From a virus: DNA of 34,079 nucleotides. Where the stretch lies: positions 1-34,079 of the IMG/VR virus record IMGVR_UViG_3300022602_000264. The stretch is one strand, 5' to 3'. Positions within the stretch are counted from its first letter, which is position 1. Every line of letters starts with the position of its first letter. The position numbers were made by a program, and so were the translations under genes. The notes under the pieces were generated by a model that made no database searches, was not told the origin of the DNA, and saw nothing but the letters and a program-made list of their open reading frames with translations. Shown here in pieces: positions 16,312-25,411 of the stretch.

Positions 16312-19300
16312 TCAAGCCCGTCGCGATAGTAACATAAGGGCGTGATCGACAATAGAGCCGCCACGCTTGAGCCCATCGACGTCAGTTGGTTGCTCAGGTT
16401 GTTCACCCATCAACTCGGGCGCCACAGCACCAGCAGCCGTTGCGCCTGCGGCTCCGTAAAGCGGGATTTCACCGCGCACGAGACCACGACGCACAATCTC
16501 TTCTCTCGGCATGCCTGTGACTTGATGCGTCCGTTCAATGGCTTCATTGACGACGCCAATCATTGGCTGCGCTGTAAAACCGCCCTTTGTATCGGCATCT
16601 TTTTTTCCCGCCCACGCAACTTCTTGAAAGTATCGAGGATCAACGCCAGCAGCAGCAGCTTGATCGGCAAGAGCCTTTTCAAAATGACCGTAAGTTCCGG
16701 CGGGCGGCATGTTCATCTTGGGGTTAAACAATTGGGACATCTGCTCATCAATCGTTGCGCCCTGCGATGTGCCAGTGAAGTTGTTGGAGAAGTTGTAACG
16801 CTTTGGATTGTCAGGAGTGACGCCAGCGCCCTGCATAATCATTTTTTCGTACTGGTCCATGTTGCCTTGAGCATACCGGCCACCAACAGGAAAAGGAAAC
16901 TCATACGAGTTCTGCGGAACAGGTAGGCCCTGATTGCTTAGGACGTTACCATACTGCGCCATCATCAAGTTTGATGTCGGATCTGCGCCGCCCGTTGTCG
17001 CCGCCATTGCATCGGCAAACCGACGCTTAAACATTTGCGGGCCAAGCTCAGGCCCGTATTCTTTGATGAACTCAGCTTCAAGCTGGCCCATGTGATACCA
17101 ATTTCCAGCGTTTTCTTTCTGCTGCAAACCGCGTTGATATGCAGCATTGAGGCGTTCAGTAGCTTCTGGCGCAGTGGCGGCCGCATTGTATTTTTCCTGC
17201 GTCGCAGGTTTCTTCATCAAGATTGATGTTGTCGGATCATAAGCAGGGTAATTGGCCGCATTGGCATCAAACCGCTGCTCAGGCGGAAAAAAGGGTGTGT
17301 AATTGCCAGCATTGATGTTGGCTTGCGCCGCCTTGCGCGCCTTTTGAACCGCCAATGCCTCGGGGCTAAGATCTTTAGCCAGATAGGTTTCGCCGCTCAA
17401 ACGGTCGATAGCGGGAACTGGAGGCGCAGTGAGCGGATACCGCTCGGCGACAGCGGGGATCTTTTCAATAGGCGCTTTGCTTCGAGCCGATGAGCTAATG
17501 ATCTTTTTAATAGCTGATCCGACAATGTCTCCGCTGGCATGATGTTCGCGCATTTCAGTGCCTTTCATTAATTTTGAGAGTTTTTCTGCCTCTGCATCAT
17601 CAGGCGTTAATGCAGCAGCAGTTCCTGCCATAGCCGCAATTGGCGTCGCATGACGCGCAATCTTTTCGCCCGCATATGAAAGGCCTTTGCCAATAGGTCC
17701 AGCGAATTTTTGTGCAGCGGTTATGGCGACGGGGAGCGCAACATTTGCGCCTGCGTTGGCGTAATCGCCCTCGCTCAGATCATGCGCGATGTCGGTGGCC
17801 CCGAGGGCCAGACTGGCGCCCGGCACGAAGTCGAGCGCGCCCATGCCGCTAGTCAAACCAGATGATCCTACCAGCGCCTCACCGGCGCGGCGGCGAAGTT
17901 CGCTACCGTAGTCGCGGCCGCCACCCTCACCAGCGATTGCGGCGCCAATTTCCTGACGGACTGACGGGTTAAATTGACTGGCGACAGCTTCGCCCTCCTG
18001 AATGGGGAAGTTCTGGTAATTGCGGCGGGCGCGGTCCCACGCCTCGCCCATCGTCGCGGGGTCCATGACCGGCTGATCTTGGCTGCGCTCAGGGTCAATA
18101 TTGGCGATGGCGTCGCGCATCGCCTGATTGCTATCGACAAAACTGCCGTCACTGCCGTCGAAGTGCCTGCGCACCATGTGAAGGGCATGATCGACGTGGC
18201 CGCCAGCAGCATATCCGTCGCCAGCGTCTTGCGTGGCTGCGGCGCTATCATCCGGCATAGCCGCAGCGCCAGCCGCACCGGCTCCGGTGCCAGCCAGCAT
18301 ATTGCGGATCGTTAGCATGTCGTAGACCGGATGCTCGCGGCCACGCACGTCAATCGAACCAACTTGCTCGCCGGGGTAGACGTTGCCCTGTGTCGTAGGG
18401 CGAAGGCGGGGCTCAGACGTAGCGTTCGCGTACCGTTCCAGATCAACGCCCTTGGGAAAGTCTGCGCCGAGGCCGTAGTAATGTTGCCCACGATTTTCTG
18501 CGCTCATGATTGTGGGCACGTTTTCGTAACCCTCGGGGGCTTGGTTCCATTTCCAACCAGCCTGCTGCTTAAAAAGGTTGGTCTTAGTCTTCGTGCTTCC
18601 GGGGCCGGGCGACCCAGTGGCCTCAACTTGCTCGGGGTCAGCAAGAAATACCGGTTTGCCCTCTGGGGTCACGCCAATGACAGCGCGGGCAGGCTTCTGG
18701 CCGGTCATGGTCTCGCCAGTTGCAGCATTAAGGTATTCGCCGCCCGGAGGCCGAGCACCTTCAGGAAACATGCGCTGAGGCTTGGGGAACACTTTAGTTC
18801 CACTGCGCAAGGCTTCAAGCGCCTTGGCGATGACATCGCCACCATTAGCCCGCCCTTCGCGGTGAAAGCGCGTCGCGCCGATGTCGGTGTAGTCGGGAAA
18901 TTTATTTGCCCAACTGGGGGTGTTGCGCCCCAGCGCATACTGCGAGCCCGGCCCCCAGAAATAGGTAGCGCCGCCCGTGTTATCTTCGCCCTGTAAGGCA
19001 GCATCGAGCGCCCCTGCAGCGGCCTGATAACGATCAGAGTCAGGCTTGATCTTGAGCGGATAGTTCGCCAGAGACTTGTTGCTCCACGGCTCAAACTGGT
19101 TCTTGCTGAACAAGACGTGCTCGGGCGTCGGCCCAAAGCGGCCCGAGTTAATCCGGTTCATGATTACATTGGCGATACCCTGAGACTCCTCGGGATTGCC
19201 GCTGCTCTCGGCCGCAATCGTGCGGATGATGTAATCTGTCTGCTGAGGCGTCAGGTCCGTCATGCCGGGCTGCGGCGCGGCGCGGCCAGTCAGCTTAGGA

Positions 19301-20367
19301 GCAGCGGTCATGGCAGTGTCGATGGCGGTCTGAGCGGGCGCGGGCGTGGGGGCGGCCGTGTATTGAAGCGATTGAGCCGTTGGACTGGAAATGGGCTCCC
19401 CGCTCAAAGACAATACCTGCGTGCGGAACGCAGGCTTTGGTGCAGACGCCCGCGCGGAAGCTGCGGTCGAGGCAGGCGCCATTGGCGTCACGTCCTGCGC
19501 GACAGGCGTCAGGGCGGGCAAGAATGGGCGTGGAGCGCCGTCGGCGCCGGGCATGGCGTAGGCCTTGTCAGGCTGCGTAAACGGGACGCTGACCGCCTCT
19601 GGCTGTGGCGCGGGCGCTGGGGTAGCGGCGGCGATCTGCTGGCGCTGGGCGGGCTCCGCAGGCGCGCGGCGTGAGGGCTGCGGGATCGAGCCCGTCACGT
19701 CCTCATCCCTTGCCTGCGCCTGCTGCGCCAGACGCATGGCTTTGTCGGCCTTGAAGAAGTCAGACGCTACGTCGGGGTTGCCCCAGTCGCCGGGCGATGG
19801 CGCGTTGCCGGTGGACATGATGTCGGGGCCGGAGAACAGGTTACTCAAGCTGTCGAGGAAGCCGCCCTCGTCAAAATGTTGACGAAGCAAATGAAGGGCG
19901 GCCGCAACATGGCCGCCGTCTGCGAAATTGAACCGCGCTCCACCGCGAATATGTTTTTCAGGCGTGCCGGGCGTCATGCCCGCTTCCGCAAACCAATTCC
20001 CTGTGGGGTGCCCGGTGGGACCAATGGGGCTGGAGTATTGGGCGCCATAAGACGGCAGGCCCTTGTCGCCCATGCGGCTGGCGCTAAGTGCGATTTGACT
20101 GTTGTCATCAAGTTGTTTGGCAAGCCGAATGGCGTTCATGGCGTGTTCGGCCGTGTCGCCCGCTTGCCCAGTGTGGGACAGCGTCGCACTTAATTTGTCA
20201 GGAAGCTGCGCTGTAAAGCGCCCACCGGCAGTGGGGATGCCCTCATCCTGACCCCCGAGGATAGCACCAGCACTGAACGGGCCAAGCGAACTATTAGTCG
20301 AATAAGATGCCGAGCGTTCTTCAGGAATAACCTCGCCACTGCCAGTCAGAAAGCTGTCGTCATCCAT
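16312..20367 (-). CDS. Large internal/ejection virion protein with SleB-type cell-wall hydrolase domain
   Basis: A 1351-residue protein. Residues about 373-503 match the SleB/CwlJ hydrolase fold (Hydrolase_2): QQTDYIIRTIAAESSGNPEE, with Glu387 as the likely catalytic acid, then GIANVIMNRINSG, NQFEPWS and a late AALQGEDNTGGATYFWGPG. Residues 220-365 are an Ala/Pro linker. Four copies of a [AD/AN/AA/KR]-GG-x-[VI]-x-x-AL motif occur: FADGGHVAAALHLLRQHFDE near 148, ANGGDVIAKALEAL near 507, YAAGGHVDHALHMVRRHFDG near 719, and the extreme C-terminus LKRGGSIVDHALMLLSRRA. An Ala/Gly hydrophobic stretch lies near the middle. The size, position after the portal and muralytic domain suggest a protein that opens the cell wall during DNA entry. 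The start follows the portal stop as TGA-G-ATG. Confidence 0.82.
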   Translation of the reverse strand: MDDDSFLTGSGEVIPEERSASYSTNSSLGPFSAGAILGGQDEGIPTAGGRFTAQLPDKLSATLSHTGQAGDTAEHAMNAIRLAKQLDDNSQIALSASRMGDKGLPSYGAQYSSPIGPTGHPTGNWFAEAGMTPGTPEKHIRGGARFNFADGGHVAAALHLLRQHFDEGGFLDSLSNLFSGPDIMSTGNAPSPGDWGNPDVASDFFKADKAMRLAQQAQARDEDVTGSIPQPSRRAPAEPAQRQQIAAATPAPAPQPEAVSVPFTQPDKAYAMPGADGAPRPFLPALTPVAQDVTPMAPASTAASARASAPKPAFRTQVLSLSGEPISSPTAQSLQYTAAPTPAPAQTAIDTAMTAAPKLTGRAAPQPGMTDLTPQQTDYIIRTIAAESSGNPEESQGIANVIMNRINSGRFGPTPEHVLFSKNQFEPWSNKSLANYPLKIKPDSDRYQAAAGALDAALQGEDNTGGATYFWGPGSQYALGRNTPSWANKFPDYTDIGATRFHREGRANGGDVIAKALEALRSGTKVFPKPQRMFPEGARPPGGEYLNAATGETMTGQKPARAVIGVTPEGKPVFLADPEQVEATGSPGPGSTKTKTNLFKQQAGWKWNQAPEGYENVPTIMSAENRGQHYYGLGADFPKGVDLERYANATSEPRLRPTTQGNVYPGEQVGSIDVRGREHPVYDMLTIRNMLAGTGAGAAGAAAMPDDSAAATQDAGDGYAAGGHVDHALHMVRRHFDGSDGSFVDSNQAMRDAIANIDPERSQDQPVMDPATMGEAWDRARRNYQNFPIQEGEAVASQFNPSVRQEIGAAIAGEGGGRDYGSELRRRAGEALVGSSGLTSGMGALDFVPGASLALGATDIAHDLSEGDYANAGANVALPVAITAAQKFAGPIGKGLSYAGEKIARHATPIAAMAGTAAALTPDDAEAEKLSKLMKGTEMREHHASGDIVGSAIKKIISSSARSKAPIEKIPAVAERYPLTAPPVPAIDRLSGETYLAKDLSPEALAVQKARKAAQANINAGNYTPFFPPEQRFDANAANYPAYDPTTSILMKKPATQEKYNAAATAPEATERLNAAYQRGLQQKENAGNWYHMGQLEAEFIKEYGPELGPQMFKRRFADAMAATTGGADPTSNLMMAQYGNVLSNQGLPVPQNSYEFPFPVGGRYAQGNMDQYEKMIMQGAGVTPDNPKRYNFSNNFTGTSQGATIDEQMSQLFNPKMNMPPAGTYGHFEKALADQAAAAGVDPRYFQEVAWAGKKDADTKGGFTAQPMIGVVNEAIERTHQVTGMPREEIVRRGLVRGEIPLYGAAGATAAGAVAPELMGEQPEQPTDVDGLKRGGSIVDHALMLLSRRA

Positions 20368-20368
20368 C

Positions 20369-22666
20369 TCACTGCTCCGTCAAGGGCTGCTCGTTCGCCT
20401 CAAGGCGCTGGATCATGCCGGGGTCGAGGATGCTGTTGGCAATCGGCACGCCCTGCGGATTGGCGGCAAGATCCTCGGCCAGCTTCACAGCCGCCAGACG
20501 CTCGCGGCTCTCGCGATCGCGCTTGCGGTTGATGGCGTCCATCATGTTGTCCTGCTGCTTGTCACGCAGCTCTTGCTGCTTGAGTTGCAAGTCAGTCATC
20601 TTGATCTGGTCTTCAATGGTCGGCGCCTGTGGGCCTGCCGGCGCCTTGCCATCCGCCTGCACTTGAGCGCCAACCTGCTGGACCTTGGCCTGCGCCACCA
20701 TTGTCTTGGCGTCGGCCTCCTGCTTCTTCACCTGCACCATTGCCTTGGCATACTCGACCTCTGGCGGGGGTTTCTGCTGCAGGGATGCGGGCGGCACCAT
20801 GAATTGCTGCGGGTTGCTCCAACCCATCGCCTGCAGGGCGGCAGTGTCAATGGCGATCGGATCGTAAAGGCTGGGGTTGCCCTGCTGGAGCTGCTTCAGG
20901 CCCATGATCTTCATCACGCGCTGCGTCTGGCTGGCAGTGTTCGGATCGGCCTGCGGGACGAGATCGCAGTTGTTGATGGCGTTGAGGAACGTCGCCTCAT
21001 CCCACTGATAGGCGGGCTTCTTGTTGCGCTGCCAGAAGCTGTCGGGGTTCTCGCGGAAGCAGCGCACCAGAAGTTGAAATTCCTCGGCCTGCGCCGCGTG
21101 CATGCGCTTGTGGACGGCATTCAGCACCTTGGTGGCCTGATCAATCATGGCCAGCGTCGTGCCCACCGGCGCGTCTGCCCTGCCCTCGCCCACCTGCTGC
21201 TCGGACGTGCCACCAATGCGCATGCCGGTCGTCGCCATGTTCTCGACGAGCGCCATGAGCGCCTGACCCGGCTCCTTGTATGGCAGGGGCATAATGGCGT
21301 CGCGGATGGGCATCCCGCCCGTCTTGATCAAGGCCCCGCCGCCCGGGGGCACTCGGAACATATTGGTGTTCTGGCGGGCGCCGCTGTCGGCATAGAGGAA
21401 GCCGGGGAAGTTGGCGTACATGCCGGCGTCGAGCATCTCGCGCCATGCGGCCGTGATGGCGTTGGTGGTATTGCCAAGGATATGTAGCAGCCCAATGTCG
21501 TAGAAGCCGAGGCCGGGCACGAAGGTGTACTTGACGAAGTTTGTGCGCGCCTCGGGCAGCTCCTGATCGTCCTCGTCGTAATTGCGGACGATGGATAGGA
21601 TCTCGCGGGACGACAAGTCGATGGTCACGCGATATGGGATCTCAAGGCCGCTTTCCTTGCCCTTGTACTTGTGCTCGAACCCGGCGATGTCCAGTTCGCA
21701 GTAGCACTCGTAGATCTCGCGGTCGCGGTCCTCGGGCCGGAACGTGCCCGCCGAGATGCCCTGCACCGAACGCTCCTCGCGCTGCGCCGAGTCCAGCTCC
21801 TGCTCTTTGGCCATCGGCAAGTCGATGTCGCGGTAGACCCCGAGGATCTGCAGGCGCTTGACGGTCGATGCCCGCATCATGGAGCGGTGCGTGATGCGCT
21901 TGGCGTTGCGCAAGTCGGTCGCCGCGTTGTTGACGATCAGGTCGTCGGCGTCCACGCTCTCGGACACCGGGCGGCCACGGAGCGGGCAGAAGTAAACCTT
22001 CTTGAAGCTGGTGCCACCAAAGCCGAGCATGAGCAGCATGCGATCGGTGTCAGGATAATATTCAGTGGCGGTCGAAGTCAGGTAGTGATTGAGATCAAGC
22101 TCCAGCGCATCGGCGAGCCGGTCTTCGGACAGCGAGCCATTGTTGTTGTCATCGCGGATCTTCACCGGCCCATCGGTCGGGAGCAGCTCGGAGCGGGCAT
22201 TGGCCTGAAAGCGGAGGACGGCCTCAAGCAGCAGCGGGTGGCGGACACGGCTCATGCCCTCGATCGGGGCGCCGTCCGTCGAGCCACCAAGGCCGGGGAT
22301 CTCGATCTTGAGGCCGAGCAGCTTGATGCCCGTGGCCCGTCCCTCAATCCATTCCTTGCGGCTCTCAAGGTCGTCGCTGATGCCGCGCAGCAGCTCGTCG
22401 GCCACCTGACCTAGCGTGCCTTGGTCGATGTCCTCGACGAGGTTGTCAAACCAACCGCCCTTCTTCTTGTCGGGCTGATCGACGAGGCTCTTGCCATCAA
22501 GGCTGATCGTGACCGAGCCGTCGTCGTGCTCAATGCGCAAGATGGCGTCGTCGTCATTGGCGGGCTGGATGTCTGGGCCGTTTTCCTCGATGACGACGTC
22601 AGGCGCCCGCGTCTCCAAGCCGGGGAGGCGGATGTTCGGGTTCACTAGGCCGGGCATCGGAGGCAT
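20369..22666 (-). CDS. Portal protein, P22-like
   Basis: A 765-residue protein, the length of the large P22-type portal class. Landmarks: an acidic N-terminus (IEENGPDIQPANDDDAI), MSRVRHPLLLEAVLRFQANA (wing/clip region), LLMLGFGGTSFKKVYF, and AGMYANFPGFLYADSGARQN plus PPGGGALIKTGG in the stem/crown region. The C-terminal 130 residues (about 636-765) are a long charged coiled coil (AKAMVQVKKQEADAKT, LQLKQQELRDKQQDNMM) like the P22 barrel. It forms the dodecamer through which DNA is packaged and lies two genes after the large terminase. AGGGCTGAAT precedes the ATG. Confidence 0.9.
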   Translation of the reverse strand: MPPMPGLVNPNIRLPGLETRAPDVVIEENGPDIQPANDDDAILRIEHDDGSVTISLDGKSLVDQPDKKKGGWFDNLVEDIDQGTLGQVADELLRGISDDLESRKEWIEGRATGIKLLGLKIEIPGLGGSTDGAPIEGMSRVRHPLLLEAVLRFQANARSELLPTDGPVKIRDDNNNGSLSEDRLADALELDLNHYLTSTATEYYPDTDRMLLMLGFGGTSFKKVYFCPLRGRPVSESVDADDLIVNNAATDLRNAKRITHRSMMRASTVKRLQILGVYRDIDLPMAKEQELDSAQREERSVQGISAGTFRPEDRDREIYECYCELDIAGFEHKYKGKESGLEIPYRVTIDLSSREILSIVRNYDEDDQELPEARTNFVKYTFVPGLGFYDIGLLHILGNTTNAITAAWREMLDAGMYANFPGFLYADSGARQNTNMFRVPPGGGALIKTGGMPIRDAIMPLPYKEPGQALMALVENMATTGMRIGGTSEQQVGEGRADAPVGTTLAMIDQATKVLNAVHKRMHAAQAEEFQLLVRCFRENPDSFWQRNKKPAYQWDEATFLNAINNCDLVPQADPNTASQTQRVMKIMGLKQLQQGNPSLYDPIAIDTAALQAMGWSNPQQFMVPPASLQQKPPPEVEYAKAMVQVKKQEADAKTMVAQAKVQQVGAQVQADGKAPAGPQAPTIEDQIKMTDLQLKQQELRDKQQDNMMDAINRKRDRESRERLAAVKLAEDLAANPQGVPIANSILDPGMIQRLEANEQPLTEQ

Positions 22667-22668
22667 AT

Positions 22669-22875
22669 TCAGCCCTCTTTCGACAACAACAGAGAGATCT
22701 CCTCGTCAAATCGACGGAGGCCTTCTTGAGCCGCCAATGTATCAGACATGGCGTTGATCGTATAGACGCGGACGTAGTCGTTGGGCTCGCGGCCCCAGAC
22801 CTCGACCTTGAAGGATCCCATGCCCACCGGTGTGGCGGGGCGGATGACGTCTACGGTGGCGCTGCAGGGGATCAT
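22669..22875 (-). CDS. Small conserved protein before the portal
   Basis: A 68-residue protein starting MIPCSATVDVIRPATPVGMG. The start at 22875 is chosen because it overlaps the upstream stop as ATGA; a longer frame begins 27 bases earlier inside the neighbour. The core SFKVEVWGREPNDYVRVYTI and AQEGLRRFDEEI looks like a small alpha/beta fold. Function unknown. Confidence 0.65.
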   Translation of the reverse strand: MIPCSATVDVIRPATPVGMGSFKVEVWGREPNDYVRVYTINAMSDTLAAQEGLRRFDEEISLLLSKEG

Positions 22876-23303
22876 TTCGGTTCTCCAAACTGGGCAATCC
22901 ACTCATTCACCTGATCATGCAGGCGCTTGTGGTCTTCATAGGCTCGCTTGAGCTTGTCTTCGACCTGAGCCTTTTCCCGGCGGAGCTTGTCGAAAGCCGC
23001 CATGCGGGCGATATGCTGCTCGGGCGTCTTGCCGATCTTTTCGCGCAGCAGCTCGTTCTCGTCATAGAGTTGGAGGCCGATGCGCCCGGCGTCCTCGCAG
23101 GCCTTGGTGGCCTCAAGCAGCTTGACCCGCAGGCGCCGGTTCTCGGCCTGCAAGTCAAACAGGGCGCTCAAACCCTCGGGCCAGAACCACTTCGCCAGCC
23201 GGTCGCGCCACGTCGGCGCCAGCTCGGCGCGGTCATAAACGTCATAATAACGGCTCTCACCCTTCAACTCGGCGAAGCCCATGATTTTCAACGGTTCAAC
23301 CAT
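22872..23303 (-). CDS. Coiled-coil protein between terminase and portal
   Basis: A 143-residue protein starting MVEPLKIMGFAELKGESRYY. The start at 23303 has GAGGGGGATCAT upstream; an earlier in-frame start would lie inside the terminase gene. Residues 30-45 hold WRDRLAKWFWPEGLSAL, a possible amphipathic anchor. From about residue 50 onward it is a continuous heptad-rich helix (LQAENRRLRVKLLEATKA, DKLRREKAQVEDKLKRAYED). I see no catalytic motif. Its place in the packaging cluster could mean a packaging or head-assembly accessory, by inference only. Confidence 0.7.
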   Translation of the reverse strand: MVEPLKIMGFAELKGESRYYDVYDRAELAPTWRDRLAKWFWPEGLSALFDLQAENRRLRVKLLEATKACEDAGRIGLQLYDENELLREKIGKTPEQHIARMAAFDKLRREKAQVEDKLKRAYEDHKRLHDQVNEWIAQFGEPK

Positions 23304-23313
23304 ATGATCCCCC

Positions 23314-25002
23314 TCAGATCGGATAAAGTGGCGCGTGGGCCTTGCTGACGTGCTTACGCCCGGCGTCGATCTCGGCAATACGCTCAGGCGCCCGGACAAG
23401 CAAGCCCGTCTCGCGCAGGTGGCGCAGGGCCTGACTGACGGTGTCCACGAGGTCGTCATGCTTGCCCTTCGGGAACACCTCGCACTGGCGAATGACCATG
23501 TCAGCCCACCGCCTGTCGGGCGCGAAGATCATGCCCTCGGAAAACAGGTGCTGGACCGAATAGACACGCGCCAGCTTGTCGAGGCTCTTGGGGTTGATGA
23601 TCTCGACCGCCCACTCCTCGTTGCCATACAGGCGCCGGATCTCTTGCGCCACGCTCAGGCCCGAGGCCTTGCCCTCGACCAGCAGCTTGTCCACCTTCCG
23701 GTCCTTGCAAGTCTGGGCGACCTTGGCGACGAGGTCGGACAGCTCCAGCCGCTCCTGCCATGCGTCGATCAGCATGACGCGCGGCACGCTCTCCGGGTTG
23801 TAGTCCAGCATGTCGCGGATGCGGATGCCCTCGTCAAAGCGGGCGGCCTCGTCGGCGGTGTTCTTGCGGCGCCCCCGATCCGGGCTGATGAAGTTCTCGG
23901 TGCGAATGTTGGACATGTCGCTCGAGAACACGCCCCAGACCGTGCAGGCGCTGAAGTCGTTCTCCTGCTTGACGGTGTAGGCCGTGTCGATGCTGGCCAC
24001 GATGTAGTCAAAGGGCGGGTAGCCCTGCTCGCCCCACGTCTCCCACCAGTCGGGCCGAATGACGCCCTTGCCTCGGGGCGTCGGCTCCTGCTGGAACTGG
24101 CCAGCGACCGCATACGGCCCCATGACATTCTCGTCGCGCTCGACGACCTCGATGGGGAACCGGGCGGGGAACAGCAGCTCGCCATCGACCTGACGCGGGT
24201 CTTCGATCCCCAGCATCGTGGGCGCCGCCCGGACGGGGTCGTAGCGCATGGGCAGCATGACGTGATCGTAGCCGAGCCGCTTGTCGAGGATGACGCCCGA
24301 GATGTCGTTCTGATGCAGGCGCTGCATGATGACGATGATGGCCGAGCGCACGGGGCTCGTGAGGCGGGACGGGATCGCTTCGAGGAAGGTCTGCACCTCG
24401 TGCTCGCGCATGGTTTCAGAGCCCGCGCTGTCCACGCTGTGGGGGTCGTCGATAATGACCCTGTCGCCGCGAATACCTGTCAGGCTCGTGATCGCGGTCG
24501 CGATCCTGAAGCCCGAGGCGCTGTTCACGAAGTTGAGCTTTTCGTTCTGGTCGGCGGCCAGCTTGACCCGGTCGCCCCACCGTTTCTGATACCAGTCGGA
24601 CGTGATGAGCTGGCGCATGCGGCGGCTGTCGCGGGCCGAGAGGTTCTCGATCTTGTGGGCGGCGCAGACGTAGCGCAGGTGGGGCATGTTGCGCGGCCCC
24701 CACTCCCACGCGGGCCAGAAGACGTTGGTCATGAGGCTCTTCATCGTGCCCGGCGGCACGTTGACGAGCAGGCGGTTGTATGGCGTGCCCTCGCTGATCT
24801 CGACGCCGTCCGTGATCGCCTCAAGGTGGGCGGCGATGAAATCAACGTGCCAACCGTGGACGTAGGGTTCACCGGGCTCAATGGTGTGCCAGCTCTGCTT
24901 GATGAAATCGACGAGGTTCTCCTCGCAGTCCGCCTTCGAGATCTCGAAGAGCTGGGCGTCCACGTCGATGCGCTGGCCATTGAACTCGATGAAGCGGGCC
25001 AT
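23314..25002 (-). CDS. terL: Terminase large subunit (packaging ATPase and nuclease)
   Basis: A 562-residue terminase. The ATPase half has Walker A VNVPPGTMKS (80-89), and Walker B RVIIDDP (181-187) with its acidic pair. An arginine-rich segment and the coupling region ITSLTGIRGD precede it. The RNase H-like nuclease half has IVASIDTAYTVKQENDFSAC with its first Asp, a middle LLVEGKASGLSVAQEI, and the last acidic motif GKHDDLVDTVSQALRHL. These residues are those expected of an active enzyme. It starts as TGATG over the stop of the preceding gene. Together with the small subunit it cuts and pumps DNA into the prohead through the portal. Confidence 0.96.
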   Translation of the reverse strand: MARFIEFNGQRIDVDAQLFEISKADCEENLVDFIKQSWHTIEPGEPYVHGWHVDFIAAHLEAITDGVEISEGTPYNRLLVNVPPGTMKSLMTNVFWPAWEWGPRNMPHLRYVCAAHKIENLSARDSRRMRQLITSDWYQKRWGDRVKLAADQNEKLNFVNSASGFRIATAITSLTGIRGDRVIIDDPHSVDSAGSETMREHEVQTFLEAIPSRLTSPVRSAIIVIMQRLHQNDISGVILDKRLGYDHVMLPMRYDPVRAAPTMLGIEDPRQVDGELLFPARFPIEVVERDENVMGPYAVAGQFQQEPTPRGKGVIRPDWWETWGEQGYPPFDYIVASIDTAYTVKQENDFSACTVWGVFSSDMSNIRTENFISPDRGRRKNTADEAARFDEGIRIRDMLDYNPESVPRVMLIDAWQERLELSDLVAKVAQTCKDRKVDKLLVEGKASGLSVAQEIRRLYGNEEWAVEIINPKSLDKLARVYSVQHLFSEGMIFAPDRRWADMVIRQCEVFPKGKHDDLVDTVSQALRHLRETGLLVRAPERIAEIDAGRKHVSKAHAPLYPI

Positions 25003-25226
25003 CAGTACGGCGTCCCCACGGTGTCCACGAGGTAGTGCTCGCCGGTGTCGGTGTCCACCAGCTCATAGAGCAGCATCTCTTTCTCGTGCCACTTCATGGC
25101 GCTGAAGATCAGGTCGCCGTCCGGCGCCTCGTAGGCGTAGCCGTCACGGTTGTCCAGCTCCGGGCGCCGGAGCCACCCGAAGGTGTGGTGGAAGCCCACC
25201 CGCACGATCCTCGGGATGGCGGTCAT
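25002..25226 (-). CDS. Small protein in the terminase operon
   Basis: A 74-residue protein if started at the ATG at 25226 (MTAIPRIVRVGFHHTFGWLR), which overlaps the upstream stop as ATGA. A second candidate start at 25283 adds 19 residues, has GGGGAGATCTGGTC ahead of it, and would overlap the neighbour by 61 bases; which is used is not settled. The core YAYEAPDGDLIFSAMKW followed by EHYLVDTVGTPY looks like a small beta-fold. The stop is shared with the terL start. Function unknown. Confidence 0.6.
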   Translation of the reverse strand: MTAIPRIVRVGFHHTFGWLRRPELDNRDGYAYEAPDGDLIFSAMKWHEKEMLLYELVDTDTGEHYLVDTVGTPY

Positions 25227-25411
25227 GCCGAGGGCCTTTTGAAGGTTAAGTTGGGCTGCGCGCGGGTATCTTGGTTTTGCCATGACCAGATCTCCCCAGT
25301 GTCCTGAAAGACCACCCAGACGATGTCCACCTCGGGGCCGTAGTCAATCACCATGTGCGCCAGACCGCGCCCCTTGGGCGTCGTGACGGGCAGTGGCGGG
25401 TTAAGCTGCAT
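25223..25411 (-). CDS. Small protein after the small terminase subunit
   Basis: A 62-residue protein MQLNPPLPVTTPKGRGLAHM followed by VIDYGPEVDIVWVVFQDTGE and a basic end TFKRPSA. The phrase 'NPPLP..TPKG.G.AH..ID' followed by 'W.VF.D.TGE.W' is a recurrent small phage protein of unknown role. Four tandem Met codons (MMMM) precede it, in the +1 frame of an Asp-Asp-Asp-Asp run of the small terminase gene, so the exact start among them is ambiguous and no clear Shine-Dalgarno is seen. It overlaps terS by about 11 bases. Confidence 0.65.
   Translation of the reverse strand: MQLNPPLPVTTPKGRGLAHMVIDYGPEVDIVWVVFQDTGEIWSWQNQDTRAQPNLTFKRPSA

Noticed and set aside
16251-16406. Longer start for the 603-aa protein
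   Set aside because: Would add 52 residues over the end of the 1351-aa gene; the ATG at 16250 has a strong GAGGAG site.
23335-25035. 566-codon open frame on the plus strand opposite terL
   Set aside because: It mirrors the GC-rich codons of terL, whose ATPase and nuclease motifs are clear. The antisense product shows no recognisable motif and is an Asp/Val/Arg/Ala-biased shadow.
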